DNA from: Prostheceraeus crozeri
Taxonomy: Eukaryota > Platyhelminthes > Polycladida > Euryleptidae
Length of the DNA: 64,000 nt
Assembly: GCA_907163375.1 (NCBI GenBank)
Contig: CAJQUW010001694.1
Span: 310,001-374,000, forward strand
Reading direction: 5' to 3'
The notes under the pieces: generated by a model
The model's database searches: none
What the model was told of the DNA's origin: nothing
What the model saw: the letters and a program-made list of their open reading frames with translations, nothing else
Shown here: positions 1 through 10,817 of the stretch, in pieces
Numbering within the stretch: position 1 is the stretch's first letter
Layout of the letters: the number at the start of each line of letters is the position of its first letter
Made by a program: the position numbers and the translations under genes

Positions 1-1070
1 CATAAATTGATTATTGGTATCATCGAATCTTAATGGATCAATTGGATAACGCGTTTGATTTAAAGCAACTTGTGAACTTCGAATTGTGTTAATATGGAAA
101 AGATTGTTGTTCTTATCAAAACGTGGAGAATTATTTCTTTGAAAAGTTAGCAATAAATATCTTGGAGTATTCGCAGTTCTAGTAAAATGCCAGTTAAGTC
201 TTTGTTCGGAAAAAGTTACTGAACTAGCAGTACGCTTTAGAAAATTTACTGGAATTGGTTTGTTAGTATTTAATCTTTTTGCAATAGCTGTTTCAATCTC
301 TAAACTAGGAGTAATATGCTTAATCCACCATTCAAGTCTATCAATTTTTAAATATGCTTTTTTCCAGTCTTAGCATAAAAGATTAATTCATTATTTGCTG
401 TGCGATGAATTATTAATTTAAATTTTAATTGATATGATATTTTATCATAATCTAAATATCCAAATAATGGGGACAATGACCAATTTACTGTCTGTTTACT
501 TTTTTTGTTAAACTCACGTCTTTCTTTATATGCACTATTGTTTGTTTTATTTAAATGATTTGCAATATTTTCTACATCTTTCGTAATTCCTGCGGCATCT
601 GTTCCAGCGTGAGTTAAATCATCAACAATTATACCATCATTAGTATCAGGAAACCAACCTTCGATTTCATGCTTTTTATTATTTTCACCAATTGTTACAA
701 ATCTAAGCATTGTATCAATTACACCTGGAGAATCACTTATTGTTTCTATATTTTGAGTTGCAACATCCAAACGCATTTGTGTAAATAATCTTGGAAAAAA
801 ATTATTCTCTAATGCAATATTATCGCTATCTGGTAATGGTGTTGTAAAATCGGCATCACTATATAAAGAATATTCACAGTGCAAAAAGGAATCAGGTAAA
901 AATAAATAACTTTGTTCATTGTCAACTTCGAAGATTAAATCTCCTCCAGTATTTACTCTACTGGAAGATCCGGGATTCATAGAAATTCTTATACAGTCAT
1001 TCTTTTTTTGATCGTAACTGACTACCGGAGGATCGTCTAATTTAAATTTATTTTCAATTAAGGAAGACAT
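1..1070 (-). pseudogene. Major capsid protein of element A (partial at window edge)
   Basis: Virion shell protein of the double jelly-roll type, by resemblance. The start chosen is the methionine at 1070, followed by the stretch SSLIENKFKLDDPPVV. Recognisable family-like segments are DLIFEVDNEQSYLFLPDSF, then NNFFPRLFTQMRLDVATQNI, then a strand with VNWSLSPLFGYLDYD. Near the window edge come PVNFLKRTASSVTF and TPRYLLLTFQRN. I know this pattern from uncharacterised proteins encoded beside type-B polymerases in adintovirus-like elements of arthropods and cnidarians. The end of the protein lies beyond base 1. It is quite different from the capsid gene of the second Polinton (35069-36345), so the two elements are different lineages. 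Broken, with about one break in the visible part. The jelly-roll assignment is family knowledge plus inference. Confidence 0.65.
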
Positions 1071-1179
1071 TTTTATAAAAAATAATTTGACTTTTTGTTT
1101 TTTCCCACACACAGAAAAAATATTTTCTTAGGTTTCCCTGTCGAATATATTTTAGAATTTTGCTAAACCATTACCTCTT

Positions 1180-1625
1180 ATTTCTTCAATTGATTTCTTC
1201 TCCTGTTTACTGTCAGACGGAGTACCACTCATCAAGGTTTCACCTGCTGCGGCTAGGTTTGCAATTTTGTTTTTTTGCTTCCTCTGAAAGTTTTTTAACT
1301 TTTTTTAGTTCTTCAGAATCATTCTTAAGTTTACGCATAGTTTCTAGTTGTTTTAATTCGTTTTGAAACTTAACAGCATTTGATATTGCACTAGCTGTAC
1401 TACCTATAGCAGCTGCTCCTCTTCAGCAGCAGATGTAATCAAATTTTTATTATTTTTAATAACATTAACGATACTTCCTATACCAGAAAATATTCCAGCT
1501 CCTTTTTTAATAGTTTCTACATTGTTATGATGGTAAATAGGATTCATACGTGGTTCATGGGCAATTCTTTTATTTGAAGCAAATTTTTTAAGATTGTGTT
1601 TATAAATTATAGGAATTTTTTAGGA
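1180..1625 (-). pseudogene. Small virion-protein-like gene of element A
   Basis: Between the capsid gene and the coiled-coil gene the - strand translates into a short segment with a glycine-rich amphipathic stretch (GAGIFSGIGSIVNVIK). It is followed by an Ala/Ser-rich stretch and a lysine-rich helix ending near NCKPSRSR. Small proteins with this make-up sit next to the capsid gene in adintovirus/Polinton elements and have been compared with membrane-active minor capsid proteins such as adenovirus pVI. That comparison is inference here. Broken, with two or three breaks. It could also be a tail of the neighbouring coiled-coil protein. Confidence 0.35.
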
Positions 1626-1649
1626 TTAAATTTGACTTTTAGGAAAAAT

Positions 1650-2538
1650 ATTTACGTTTATGATTAAGATTTACGTGTGTGAATGGACAACAACCGCGTG
1701 ATAACCTTATTAATTTTCTGTTGCACTTTATCTATTGCGTCAAGCAGCGTGTGATGTATTTTAATTTCTTTTCTATTAACTTGCATTTTCTCCTGATTCA
1801 TCTTCAACGCCGTTTCAAGAGCATTCAATTGAACTTTAAGAACATCTAACTGATTTTTAACAGTATCTAACTGTTCTTCATTTCCTTTATAATTTTTCTT
1901 TTATTCATTTTCTAAATTGATTTTAAGAGTTTTCATTTTATCAACTTTTTGATTAAGTGAGTTTACTTCATTGATTATTCTATTCATCTTTTTCATTTGT
2001 TGAGTAATTTTGGAACTTAATTCATCAGCACTTTTTTGGAATGTAGCTTGTAACTTATTTAAATTCTTAAACATTTTTTAGGAAGTTTTTCTAATTCATT
2101 TTCTAATTGTTCTTTCAATAGTTGTATCTGATGTTTATTTTTAATGACTGCAGATTTTAACTTTATAGAAAGTAATATTAAAATTTTTTATTGTTCTGAA
2201 TTTTTTTTAAAAAGTTTTGCTATATTTACTTCTAGCTCTGTATCCTTTTTATCAAGTTTCAATAATTCTTCGTTTAATGATTTGTCATTAAGTTTAAGCA
2301 ACTTTAATTCATTCATCAGTGGAACCAAAACATCGCTTATATATTTTTCTTTTAAGTCATTGATTTGTGTATCAACATATTGTTTATTTGTTAACTCTGT
2401 ATTTTGTTGTGGAAGAATAGAAAGATGCAATGGACCAGATATAACGTCTCCAGTTTTCATAATATAATTTTCTATTTCTATTTCTGATTCACGATTATTC
2501 GGGATATATGCACCTCCACCAACATTCGGCAACATCAT
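1650..2538 (-). pseudogene. Fibre-like coiled-coil protein of element A
   Basis: The N-terminal part (start at 2538) has a Gly-rich tip (MMLPNVGGGAYIP) and then a block reading MKTGDVISGPLHLSILPQQN followed by ELTNKQYVDTQI. That order (MxGxxxxGPLxL ... xxNKxYVD) is the classic trimerising repeat of tail-fibre and receptor-binding proteins of phages and some large viruses. After it the frame turns into a long Lys/Leu/Glu heptad-like coiled coil that runs on, in pieces, down to about 1650. The predicted role is a spike or fibre at the capsid vertex. Its position between the polymerase and the capsid genes fits a structural gene. Broken, with two or three breaks. The fibre idea is inferred from the motif only. 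Confidence 0.5.
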
Positions 2539-2635
2539 TTTTTAACAATAAAAGATATATATGTCATTGAAATACCAATAAGAATTATTTTCTCATGAAA
2601 ACAAAAAATAAATTTTTCTCACATAAAAATAAAAA

Positions 2636-2866
2636 ATGGAAATGACTCAAATTTGTCAAGTCTGTAATATGCGTTTTATAAATCAAGCGTTATTATATTC
2701 TCATATGAAAAACACACCATGCGTTAAACATATAGAACAATGTGATCAAAATATTCAACCCAATCAAAATATTCAACACTTACAGCATTTGTTTGTACCT
2801 CAACAAGGACAAAATCTTTATACAGCTAGAAAAAATAATTTAGCTCAAAATAATCATGTAGCTTAA
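2636..2866 (+). CDS. Small zinc-finger protein of element A, opposite strand
   Basis: A short reading frame of 76 residues facing the opposite way to the rest of the element. It starts about 100 bp from the start of the divergent fibre-like gene, so the two could share a promoter region. Near the N-terminus it reads ICQVCNMRFINQALLYSHMK with a further Cys and His just after. This gives one C-x2-C-x12-H-x5-C finger, of the kind often seen in small Polinton cargo proteins. The rest is Gln/Asn-rich (repeated QNIQ). Coding-like sequence in the same direction continues to about 3075. The product is unknown; a DNA- or RNA-binding role would be inference. Confidence 0.45.
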   Translation: MEMTQICQVCNMRFINQALLYSHMKNTPCVKHIEQCDQNIQPNQNIQHLQHLFVPQQGQNLYTARKNNLAQNNHVA

Positions 2867-3075
2867 AATAATCATTTAAATGCAAAATTTGGTATAGCAA
2901 TAGCTAACAGATTAACAAATAATGATACATTAAAATGTTTAAAATCTGGAATTGATGATGAAAGAAATGCCTTGAAAAAAACACCAATAATATCTGATGC
3001 CAAATCTACATTAGCTGAAGCAAAACAAACAATTGAAGATAAAACCAATAATAAACGGTGTGAGTGCTATAATTA

Positions 3076-3430
3076 ATTAATTATATTTTTAGACATAAAT
3101 TTTAGATATAAATTTTGGATATAAATATTTTAGATGTAATAAAATTTTTAGATGTAGTAAAATTTTTAGTTTCTAAATAATTTTTTTAGATACAACAAAA
3201 AATATTACTCCCACGTAACATCATCATCATCAAATAAATTACTCTCAGCGAAGATTGTTTGAAATATTTCAGCTTGAATATCTTCTCCGTTATAAGGTAA
3301 CATAATTTCATTTTCATCAGGTGCTTGACGTTAAAGAATATTTATTTGAGAAAATTTTTTTCTTCAGTATTATTATTTTTATCAGGAATACTAATTCCAG
3401 TTTCTAAAGATCTTTTCCATGGTTTATTAA
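3076..3430. other. AT-rich spacer of element A
   Basis: Very AT-rich DNA with short repeated phrases of the type TTTTTAGATRTAATAAAA between 3090 and 3200. It lies between the end of the small zinc-finger gene and the end of the polymerase gene. The - strand side near 3200-3430 may hold the acidic C-terminal tail of the polymerase. I see no independent gene or RNA here. Confidence 0.4.
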
Positions 3431-6400
3431 CTGTAGTCGATAATGTTTTACCCGAATATAATTTTAAAAAAATCTTCTACTTTTACTTTTTTTTGTGAAT
3501 ATCCTTTAAATGTTTTCTTTTCGCTAAGTCTTCCTTGTTCATCTACAGTAATACAGTATTTTACTTTAGGTGCAATAAACATTGCAAAAATAATTCCACC
3601 ATTTCCATAATCAGTTTTTCCTTGACACAATTCTCCCCCAACATATCCAACAGCATCTAATTTATTGAAGAGCTCATTAGAAATGTATATTGAATCAGTG
3701 TTTTTTACAATTAATGGAAAACCACAATTAAATGCGCCATCTTCTGTTTCAATATCATAAACATATTGTGGTTTATTATTTAGATATCTTACAGTGGTAA
3801 CATTTTTGGTAATATCATTTTTAACTTGACACGCATTAAAGCATAATGGTTTATCTTGTCTTTCGTTTACTACTAAATTAATACCTAGAGATGATGCCAA
3901 ATTGTATAAACCACTAAAGGTTTCTTTATTTTTCTGTGTAAAACGAATAAATTTTGTATATTCACTTGTAATAAAAGATTTCTTGTCCCCATCTGCTGCA
4001 TAAAATCCAACAAAGAACCAATATCTAATATTATATTCAGCATTTAGAATAGAATAAGGAACACGTTTTTCTTTAAACTGATTGTAATAATTTTCACTAA
4101 AGTATATAGCATATTGTTTTGGATTTTGAAAATTAAGTTTGTGTACACTAGATGATCTCATTGTATCATATATTTTACAATCATTGTTATAAACTTCATT
4201 AATATATGTTTTTAATTTAATTAAGAGGTTAAGGTCTTGGTTATTTAAAGTACAACAATATTTGACTCCTGATTTATAATTATAGATTCCAGCAGAACCA
4301 TCTCCTAAAAAGAACCCTTCCATAAATGCTCGCTTACATATTAAATTAGGTGGATCATTAACATAAACATCACTTAAAATTTGTTCGAATATGATTGTAT
4401 TGTCGTGTAAAAATAATTTATTATGTAGTAAATTTGTTCCTATATTTAATTCTTGTGGCTTTATTTCATTACCTGTTCCATCTAACAATGAATGATCTTC
4501 AGTAACATCTACTATTCCCATTTTTGTTCTTATTCGAAAAATACTTTTATTTGTAAAATGTCTAATAGCTTTTTTACTTTACTCCATCCATTATGAGTAT
4601 AAATTTCTAAATTATCAACTAATGAAATTTCTTTCATATCACCATTAATTTCAAACGGATTAATTTAATAGTTGTTTACAATGCTATCTATTCTAGAAAC
4701 AAATAATGAATTATTCTTTCTCAATATTACAGGCGTGTCAGCTGTTACTGAATCTGTAAAATGAATGTATTTTTCGTTGAAACCATTAATTTCTAAAATA
4801 GAGTTATTTATGATTCTTCTAGAGTGAGAAAGAATAAAAGAACCTAAGTGTGATGGCATGAATGACGTCTTCCCATCTTTTACAATATTAGCTTTAAGAA
4901 ATTCATCATCTTCCATTTCTACTTTCGCTAAATATTGTTCATCATTTAATTTTTCATAATCTTTCAATTCTGGTGTAAAATTTTTTTTCAGTGCACTTTC
5001 ATTTCACAAATGATATTTAGTGGTTATGTCTTTTTGTACGGTTTTGCCATATAATGAATTCATTAATAATTTAATTAACTCATCACCTACAGTGTTTCCT
5101 TCTGTTTTATATTTTTTCTCAAATTAAAAAGTTTTTCAATATATTTTCGAAATGGTAAAACTTGATAATTTTTTTCTCAAATTATACCATCATTAATATG
5201 CAAGATTTTTCCACCACATCTAACAATTTCTTGTATGTCTACAAAAGTTAACACATCATTACATATACCATTTCTAAACCTGATTACTTTTACATGAGAA
5301 TTATTATTTTGATTTTTAACTTCATCTTTTATAGGAACTGGTTGAAAAAACATATCATTGGGATATTGAAACACAACTGTAAAGATTCCAGTTTTAGGTC
5401 TAAATGTTTGAGTATTAAACTTAGATACTATTTCTCGTTCTTCTTCTTGACGAAATTTTCTAGCTGATTCAGATTTAGGGTATTCTGAATTTTCATCATA
5501 CATAGCTGATGGATATAAAGATGTTGCATCAAAAGCCATTAGAAATTCATTTTTTTGTTCAAGTAGTTGATTTGAAATTTTTCTTACAAATTTCAGTTTT
5601 ATCTCCTAAATGTCGATACTGTTTCATTAAATCTATTAAATTACTTCCAGGTAAATACTGTTTTAATATTGGTAACAAGATGTTACAAAATGGAGATATG
5701 TATTTTCTTATATTAGTTGACACCCTTCCACCTTTAACAGATTTTCTAATATAATTTCTAGCCCATAAATCTATATGAGAATGAATATTTATATTGTCAT
5801 TTTGTACGCTTTTCATGAAACCGTTAAATATTAAAGCAGAGGATGTTAAATTAGTAGCTATATCTTCACCAACTAAATCTCGCATAACATTATTATATTT
5901 GTAGATACAAAAAGCTAAAGAAAGAATATCGTTAACTAAATATGGTTTCCATTCATTTTCTTTTTCTTTATAATTTTCATGTGTTATGTCTCCAATTTCA
6001 TAATTTAATTTACACACATTGGTAGGAATTTTAAAATTCTCACACCATTTAGAAAGACTTGTTCTTACATGTTGATAACTACATTTCATTATAGCAGTTT
6101 GAAGTGCTAATTTACCTGGAGGTGAATTTTTTTCATATTGTTTTTAAATCTAAAAGATTTTTGAATATATCTACTAACACATTCAGTTGTATAAGGATTT
6201 TGTAATGAAGCATTTAATATTCCTCTTGAAATTTTAAGAGGCGGTTTAGATAATTCAAAAATAGCTTTTATCGGAAAATAGGAATCAAAACCTGATGAAT
6301 TGTGAGCTACTAAAGTTACTTTCGAATAATTAAATTTTCCAAGAGTTTTAAAAAATTGATGTATTGGACATTCATCATCCTCAGTTCTCGTAAATATTTT

Positions 6401-7690
6401 CACACAATTTTTGAAGTTTATTAAATTCTAATTCAGTTAAATTATCATACTCATGAAAATGTTTTTTAAGTTTTTTAATTTCATCTTCATCTTTTGATCG
6501 TTTAATTTTATTCATATCACTTAACAAACGTGTTTCTAATTCTTTCAATCTTTGTTTCGGTAAACAAAATACAAATTTATTAAAATTAATAGCTCCTACA
6601 GCACAAGGAATAGGATGAGCTGTTGAACAGTTAGGATCAGGAAAAGTTTCGAGATCCCAAATATATGCTGAACTATAGTCAATTATTTTCTTTGTTATGA
6701 TTTTATATGGACGGGTTGTTAGATTTTCATCAGTAACTGTTTTATATATTGGTTTGAAATTATTTTCAATTTCTCTAATAGCTTTTAATTTATGAGATTT
6801 ATTAATTAAAGAATAGTGTCCAATTGTTGTACCTTCGTGAAAATAATTGTAATAAACATAATTATGAAACGTTTCAATTCCTATAGGATTTAAATGACGA
6901 TTCGAAGGACTGCAATAATGAACACTTTCTCCAAAAAATTTATTGAACTGAGAAAATTTGCAGTTTGACATTACTCCCGTTCTAGGTGTGGCTTTCTCTT
7001 TATATAAAAAATTGTTAAACATTTCTTTCATCATTTCTCCTTGTTCTTCATTAAAACCTCGTAAAACATTCTAACATTTAATAAAACAAAAATCTTCAGA
7101 AGGAATATAACAATATTCTCCGAAATATTCTTTGATTTTATATTTCATATTAATACCTGCACCTCTGTGATCTTTGTACTAGCTTCATTCCAAAATCGTC
7201 ATATTTAATATTACCTGTAAAAATCCATTCATGACTATCTGATTTCTCATCCAGATTGGAAAACCATGTTTCAAATGATTTTTTATTATAGAAGGTTACG
7301 TAAAAATTTTGAATTATATTTTCCTGATCCTTAATAACTTTTCCAAGTAAATTGATAATTTTTTCCACGTATCATTTACTACATTAATAAAAGATACATT
7401 TTCATATTTAATTTCATTCGGATTAAATAAATTGAATAAATCATCACCAAGTTCATCCTTAATTCTATCATCAAAAAATATCAGTAATAGGAGTTTCTTA
7501 TATTTCTTTTGTTCCATGTTTCTGTTTTTTAATACTACGTTTCTGTTTTTGTGTACGTTTCTGTTTTTCTTTAATCCATTTCTGTTTCTTTAATGAAGCA
7601 ATTTCTTCATCAAATTCTACAATTTGTTCTTTTATTAATTCATCAATGATAGGTTTCGTACCTTTATTCATCTTACAATTCATATTTTTT
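3430..7690 (-). pseudogene. Protein-primed-type DNA polymerase B of element A (contains an intein)
   Basis: Replicative polymerase of the element. From the N-terminal (right) side the landmarks are these. A Lys-rich N-terminal domain lies at about 7690-7150. Exonuclease motif I is seen as AYIWDLETFPDPN near 6650, and exonuclease motif II as LVAHNSSGFDSYFP near 6300. A GGRVSTNIRKYISP stretch lies near 5710. Polymerase motif A is seen as AFDATSLYPSAM near 5520. Motif C is split by an intein: YIHFTD lies near 4755 and TDSIYIS near 3690. This is the usual exonuclease-then-palm order of family B polymerases from Polinton-like viruses. It sits between a small gene and the fibre-like gene, all on the same strand. 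Broken, with about six to eight breaks. The identity of the family is solid; whether a protein primer is used is inferred from family membership. Confidence 0.85.
3700..4751 (-). other. Intein with LAGLIDADG homing endonuclease inside polymerase motif C
   Basis: A protein-splicing element sits between the Asp and the Thr of the polymerase motif C (D / TDS), the site called pol-c in archaeal and giant-virus polymerases. Splicing block A is SVTADTPV at the N-terminus (Ser nucleophile at 4751-4749). Block B is TEDHSLL near 4500. Two dodecapeptides of a LAGLIDADG endonuclease follow: FMEGFFLGDGSAG near 4320 and WFFVGFYAADGDK near 4010. Block F is YVYDIETEDGAFNCG near 3745. The C-terminal junction is FPLIVKN followed by the extein residue Thr (Asn at 3702-3700). 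The penultimate residue is Lys, where His is usual. The length is about 350 codons, normal for an endonuclease-bearing intein. This copy is broken, as is the host gene. The recognition is from motif order and insertion site and is strong; activity is unlikely for this copy. Confidence 0.85.
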
Positions 7691-7749
7691 AAAGAAAATT
7701 ATGATTTTTTTAATTCAAAAGAAATTATGATTTTTTGTTCAAAAAGAAA

Positions 7750-8076
7750 TTATGATTTTATTTTAAAATCTGAAATAAATAAAGGTATATTCAATTGTCG
7801 TAATGTTTTCAAATCATAAAGTGTTAAATTATCTTTATTTATCAACCACCATAAATTATTGTATGCCAAAAATACTCTGAAACTCCTTAAACAAAGTGGA
7901 AAATTTTTAGTTCTTTCATAACTTTTTATACCGTGTTTTATTTTATAATCTTTGACAAATTGCATATATCTGCGATGGTAATGAAATTTAACTTCTTTCT
8001 TCGAATTTACAGGATTTGTAGGATGATGATAATCTTTTAAAATTGTTACATGTTCTATCTTGTACGCATTCAACAT
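7750..8076 (-). CDS. Unknown 108-residue protein of element A
   Basis: A short - strand frame between the polymerase and the ATPase genes, in the same direction. It is rich in Lys, Tyr, His and aromatic residues (KFHYHRRYMQFVKDYKIKHG) and has no obvious membrane helix or zinc motif. The start at 8076 is the first methionine after an AT-rich gap, so it looks like a complete small gene. I do not recognise the family. A conserved small replication or virion protein is possible from its place in the cluster, but that is a guess. Confidence 0.4.
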   Translation of the reverse strand: MLNAYKIEHVTILKDYHHPTNPVNSKKEVKFHYHRRYMQFVKDYKIKHGIKSYERTKNFPLCLRSFRVFLAYNNLWWLINKDNLTLYDLKTLRQLNIPLFISDFKIKS

Positions 8077-8129
8077 ATTTTTTTTAACTTTTATTAGTAA
8101 AAAATTTATAAGAAAAAAAAATTATTCGA

Positions 8130-8890
8130 TCACTCCGCGAAAATATTTTCTATAACTCTATCATGTATTTCTTTATCAATATTAATTGCAATGAAGCCAT
8201 AATCTTTTGACCAAGCATTATTACACGATTGTTTAAATTCATCTTTATTTCTTATACATAAATCTCTAAACAAATCACATAAATTTCTTGCATTTATTTC
8301 AAATAGTATAAACATATTTGCATTCTTTCTAATAACACTTCCATCTAATGAATACGTACTTTGTGTTAAATAAAAAAAACTACAGTTATTATGTCTACCT
8401 CTTGTGAAATAATTTCTCTGAACTGACTGATTTCTATCATTAACACAATCATCAAAAATTACACACAATGTTTCATTGTTTTATCTAGTTTACTAGGATC
8501 TTGCATATTACCACTATCATCTATTAATTGTATTTTTATACGCTTATTTTTATTGGATTCTACTAACAGATTATTTTTTGCTGCTTCACACCACGAACTT
8601 ATTTCTTCTTGATATTCAGATGTTTCATGTTCTTTAAATAATGAAGCAATTACTGTTTTTTAAGATTATTTTAAAATCCATATTTTAAAAATTGATAGAC
8701 GGGTTGTTACTTACCGGTTATTGCTGTTGTTGTGTAAATTATAAGATTGTTATAATCCAAAAAATTTGGAGTCGTTAAAATTTTAAATAATAGATATGTT
8801 TTTCCACATCCTGATCTTCCACAAATAACTGACAAAACTTTGAGATAAATTTGGATGATGATTAAATTTAAGTTTTTTTTAATTTAATGG
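8130..8890 (-). pseudogene. FtsK/HerA-type genome-packaging ATPase of element A
   Basis: The motor that pumps viral DNA into capsids in this virus group (A32-like). A Walker A loop GRSGCGKT is encoded at about 8797-8820 on the - strand. A Walker B strand CVIFDD lies near 8450-8466. It is followed by RGRHNNCSFFYLTQSTY, the usual sensor-type segment in which an arginine-rich turn precedes a Thr-Gln pair. The C-terminal part (EIHDRVIENIFAE) ends at 8130. It lies directly next to the penton-like gene, as in many adintovirus-like maps. Broken, with about three breaks. Confidence 0.75.
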
Positions 8891-8939
8891 GGGCACTTCA
8901 CACATTTTTAATAAAAAAATTTTATTTTTAATAAGAAAA

Positions 8940-9671
8940 TCAAACTTCTCTAATCAAAAGATCTATCATAATCTCTTCACCTCCAAAATTTATTTCTTGT
9001 CCTTTCTCATCCCTAATTCTAATGTTAATGTTGTTAATAGTTTTTCTTGTAATAGGGAAATATATCAATGTTTGTGGAATTACATTTAATCTATAACCAA
9101 TGGGTACAGTAAAAGCTGGAAAACTGAATATTAAATTTGACAATTTACAATTTATATATCCTCCTTCAATAATGTCACAATGTACAACAATTGAATTTAT
9201 TTCAGTTATTTTTGGAATCTTCTCACCTAAATGATAACCTTGACTATAGGTTTGTTTATTAAATCCTAATAGCTTTGACAATGATCTATCATGATTAAAA
9301 TCAACTTGATGATTTTCGTCTAAAGTAAGAGAAAATTTATTAACTGCCGGTTCAACTGCAAAATGTAGTTGTTTCTTATCTTTAAATGGCATATCTAAAT
9401 GTCTCTTAATTTCATTTGATATTGATTCAACTTCGTAAGGACGAGGAAGAAAAGTTAGTATTTTCCACGTTTTACCCTTATCAGTAGAATATCTAAATTG
9501 ATCATTCACATCTTTGATAACATTTTGAATAGTGTTAAATGTGGAGAAACTAGTTAATGCAATTGGATAATTTTTATTTTGTTCCAAATGTAGAATGGGT
9601 TCTAAATTACAAGTGTATGATGAAGCAGTTGTTATAATTTTTAACGTCGTACTAAATTTTGATGAACCCAA
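8940..9671 (-). CDS. Penton-like minor capsid protein of element A
   Basis: A single open frame of 243 residues that looks whole. The N-terminus has the pattern LEPILHLEQNKNYPIALTSF, which matches the start of minor capsid proteins in Polinton-like elements, where a strand with a conserved hydrophobic/aromatic pattern precedes an N-V turn. Further on come SLSKLLGFNKQTY and INSIVVHCDIIEGGYIN. The C-terminus has IPQTLIYFPITRKT and GEEIMIDLLIREV. The expected fold is a single jelly roll forming the pentameric vertices. It lies between the packaging ATPase and an unknown structural gene, all co-directional. The family assignment comes from remembered sequence patterns, so it is fairly but not completely sure. 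Confidence 0.65.
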   Translation of the reverse strand: MGSSKFSTTLKIITTASSYTCNLEPILHLEQNKNYPIALTSFSTFNTIQNVIKDVNDQFRYSTDKGKTWKILTFLPRPYEVESISNEIKRHLDMPFKDKKQLHFAVEPAVNKFSLTLDENHQVDFNHDRSLSKLLGFNKQTYSQGYHLGEKIPKITEINSIVVHCDIIEGGYINCKLSNLIFSFPAFTVPIGYRLNVIPQTLIYFPITRKTINNINIRIRDEKGQEINFGGEEIMIDLLIREV

Positions 9672-9791
9672 AATCTGTTAGATTTTCTAAATGATTATTA
9701 ATTTTTTCTAGTTCTGCTGCACACATTTTTAGATAAATATTTTGAGATAAATATTCTTGATGAAATATTTTTTTTGATTTTTTTGTAAAAA

Positions 9792-10610
9792 TTAAAAACA
9801 AAATATTTCGGCTACACTTTTATAATCATCTTCATTTAAAATCTTCATTTCTAACAATCCTTTTAATGTAGCATGAATTTCATTGAAACTAGAATTATGT
9901 CCCTCTTTTATTGCAGATATTAAAATATTTAATCTATTTAGTAATTCTTGTGGATCATCTGGTAAGAATACAGTTATTTCTGTTTTAAAACCTTTTCCTA
10001 CTTTAATTCCTGTTGAAACTAATCTTTCTAAATCTTTATATCGTCTAAGAGATTTCGATGCATTAACTCTATCTAACATAGCTTTATATTTTATGAGATC
10101 TTCTAGAGCATAATTTTTTAAATCTGCTCCTCTTAAAAGATCAACAAAATTTCTATCTAAACTAAAAGGAGATTTATCTGGTGAAAAAATTAAACCTCGA
10201 AAAGGTTGTGGAAACATTTCTTTTCGTCCGAGATAAAATCTAGGTATTGTTTTTCCATCTATAAATGAAATAGAATGTTCAAATTGCATAGATTTTGGTA
10301 ATTTCTTATTAATGTTTGATTCTAGTAATCCATAGTCATCTAATATAGTTTTGTGTTCTGGATCTGTTATATTAATTTGTTTATCATTATTTGTAAGTTC
10401 TTTTTCAAGCTTTTTGAATGGTTCAATAGTTTTTTCAAAATCAGTTTTACTTGCTCGGTTTGATGCATTTTTTCAAAGATATCAGATTGTATACCAGCTT
10501 CTTTCATTCTATGTTGAAGATGATTTTCTTTCAATAATATTTCTTTGTTTTATTAACTCGTCTAATTGTCTAATTCTTTTTAGATTATCAGCTCTAATTT
10601 TATCCATTTT
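9792..10610 (-). pseudogene. Unknown, probably structural, protein of element A
   Basis: The C-terminal 165 residues form a clear open frame (9792-10289) with the phrases IDGKTIPRFYLGRKEMFPQP and FRGLIFSPDKSPFSLDRNF, then two helix-rich segments. Upstream on the same strand, coding-like sequence rich in Lys/Glu/Asp helices continues to about 10610. Proteins of this look, with a coiled N-terminal half and the GRKEMFPQP-type turn, occur beside the penton gene in adintovirus-like elements, but no function is established that I know of. Broken, with about two or three breaks. Confidence 0.45.
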
Positions 10611-10817
10611 TTATATTACTTTTTTATATTTTTTTGATTATCAGCTTTTTAATTTTTTATCCATTTTTAAAATATAATATTTGAATTTTGTGGCAACATT
10701 GGAATACAACAAAAACATTTTACTGAACAAATTATTTTTTTATTGCTTTGTTGTCTGACATCTTTTCGTTTAAAATTTTCTCGTCTAAAGTTTTGTTTAA
10801 TAAAGTTTTTAGTTCTT

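Noticed and set aside
3700-4751. Alternative reading of the inserted block as a free LAGLIDADG endonuclease in an intron
   Set aside because: The splicing blocks A, B, F and a terminal Asn at the D/TDS junction are protein-splicing features, and the flanks join at a known intein site.
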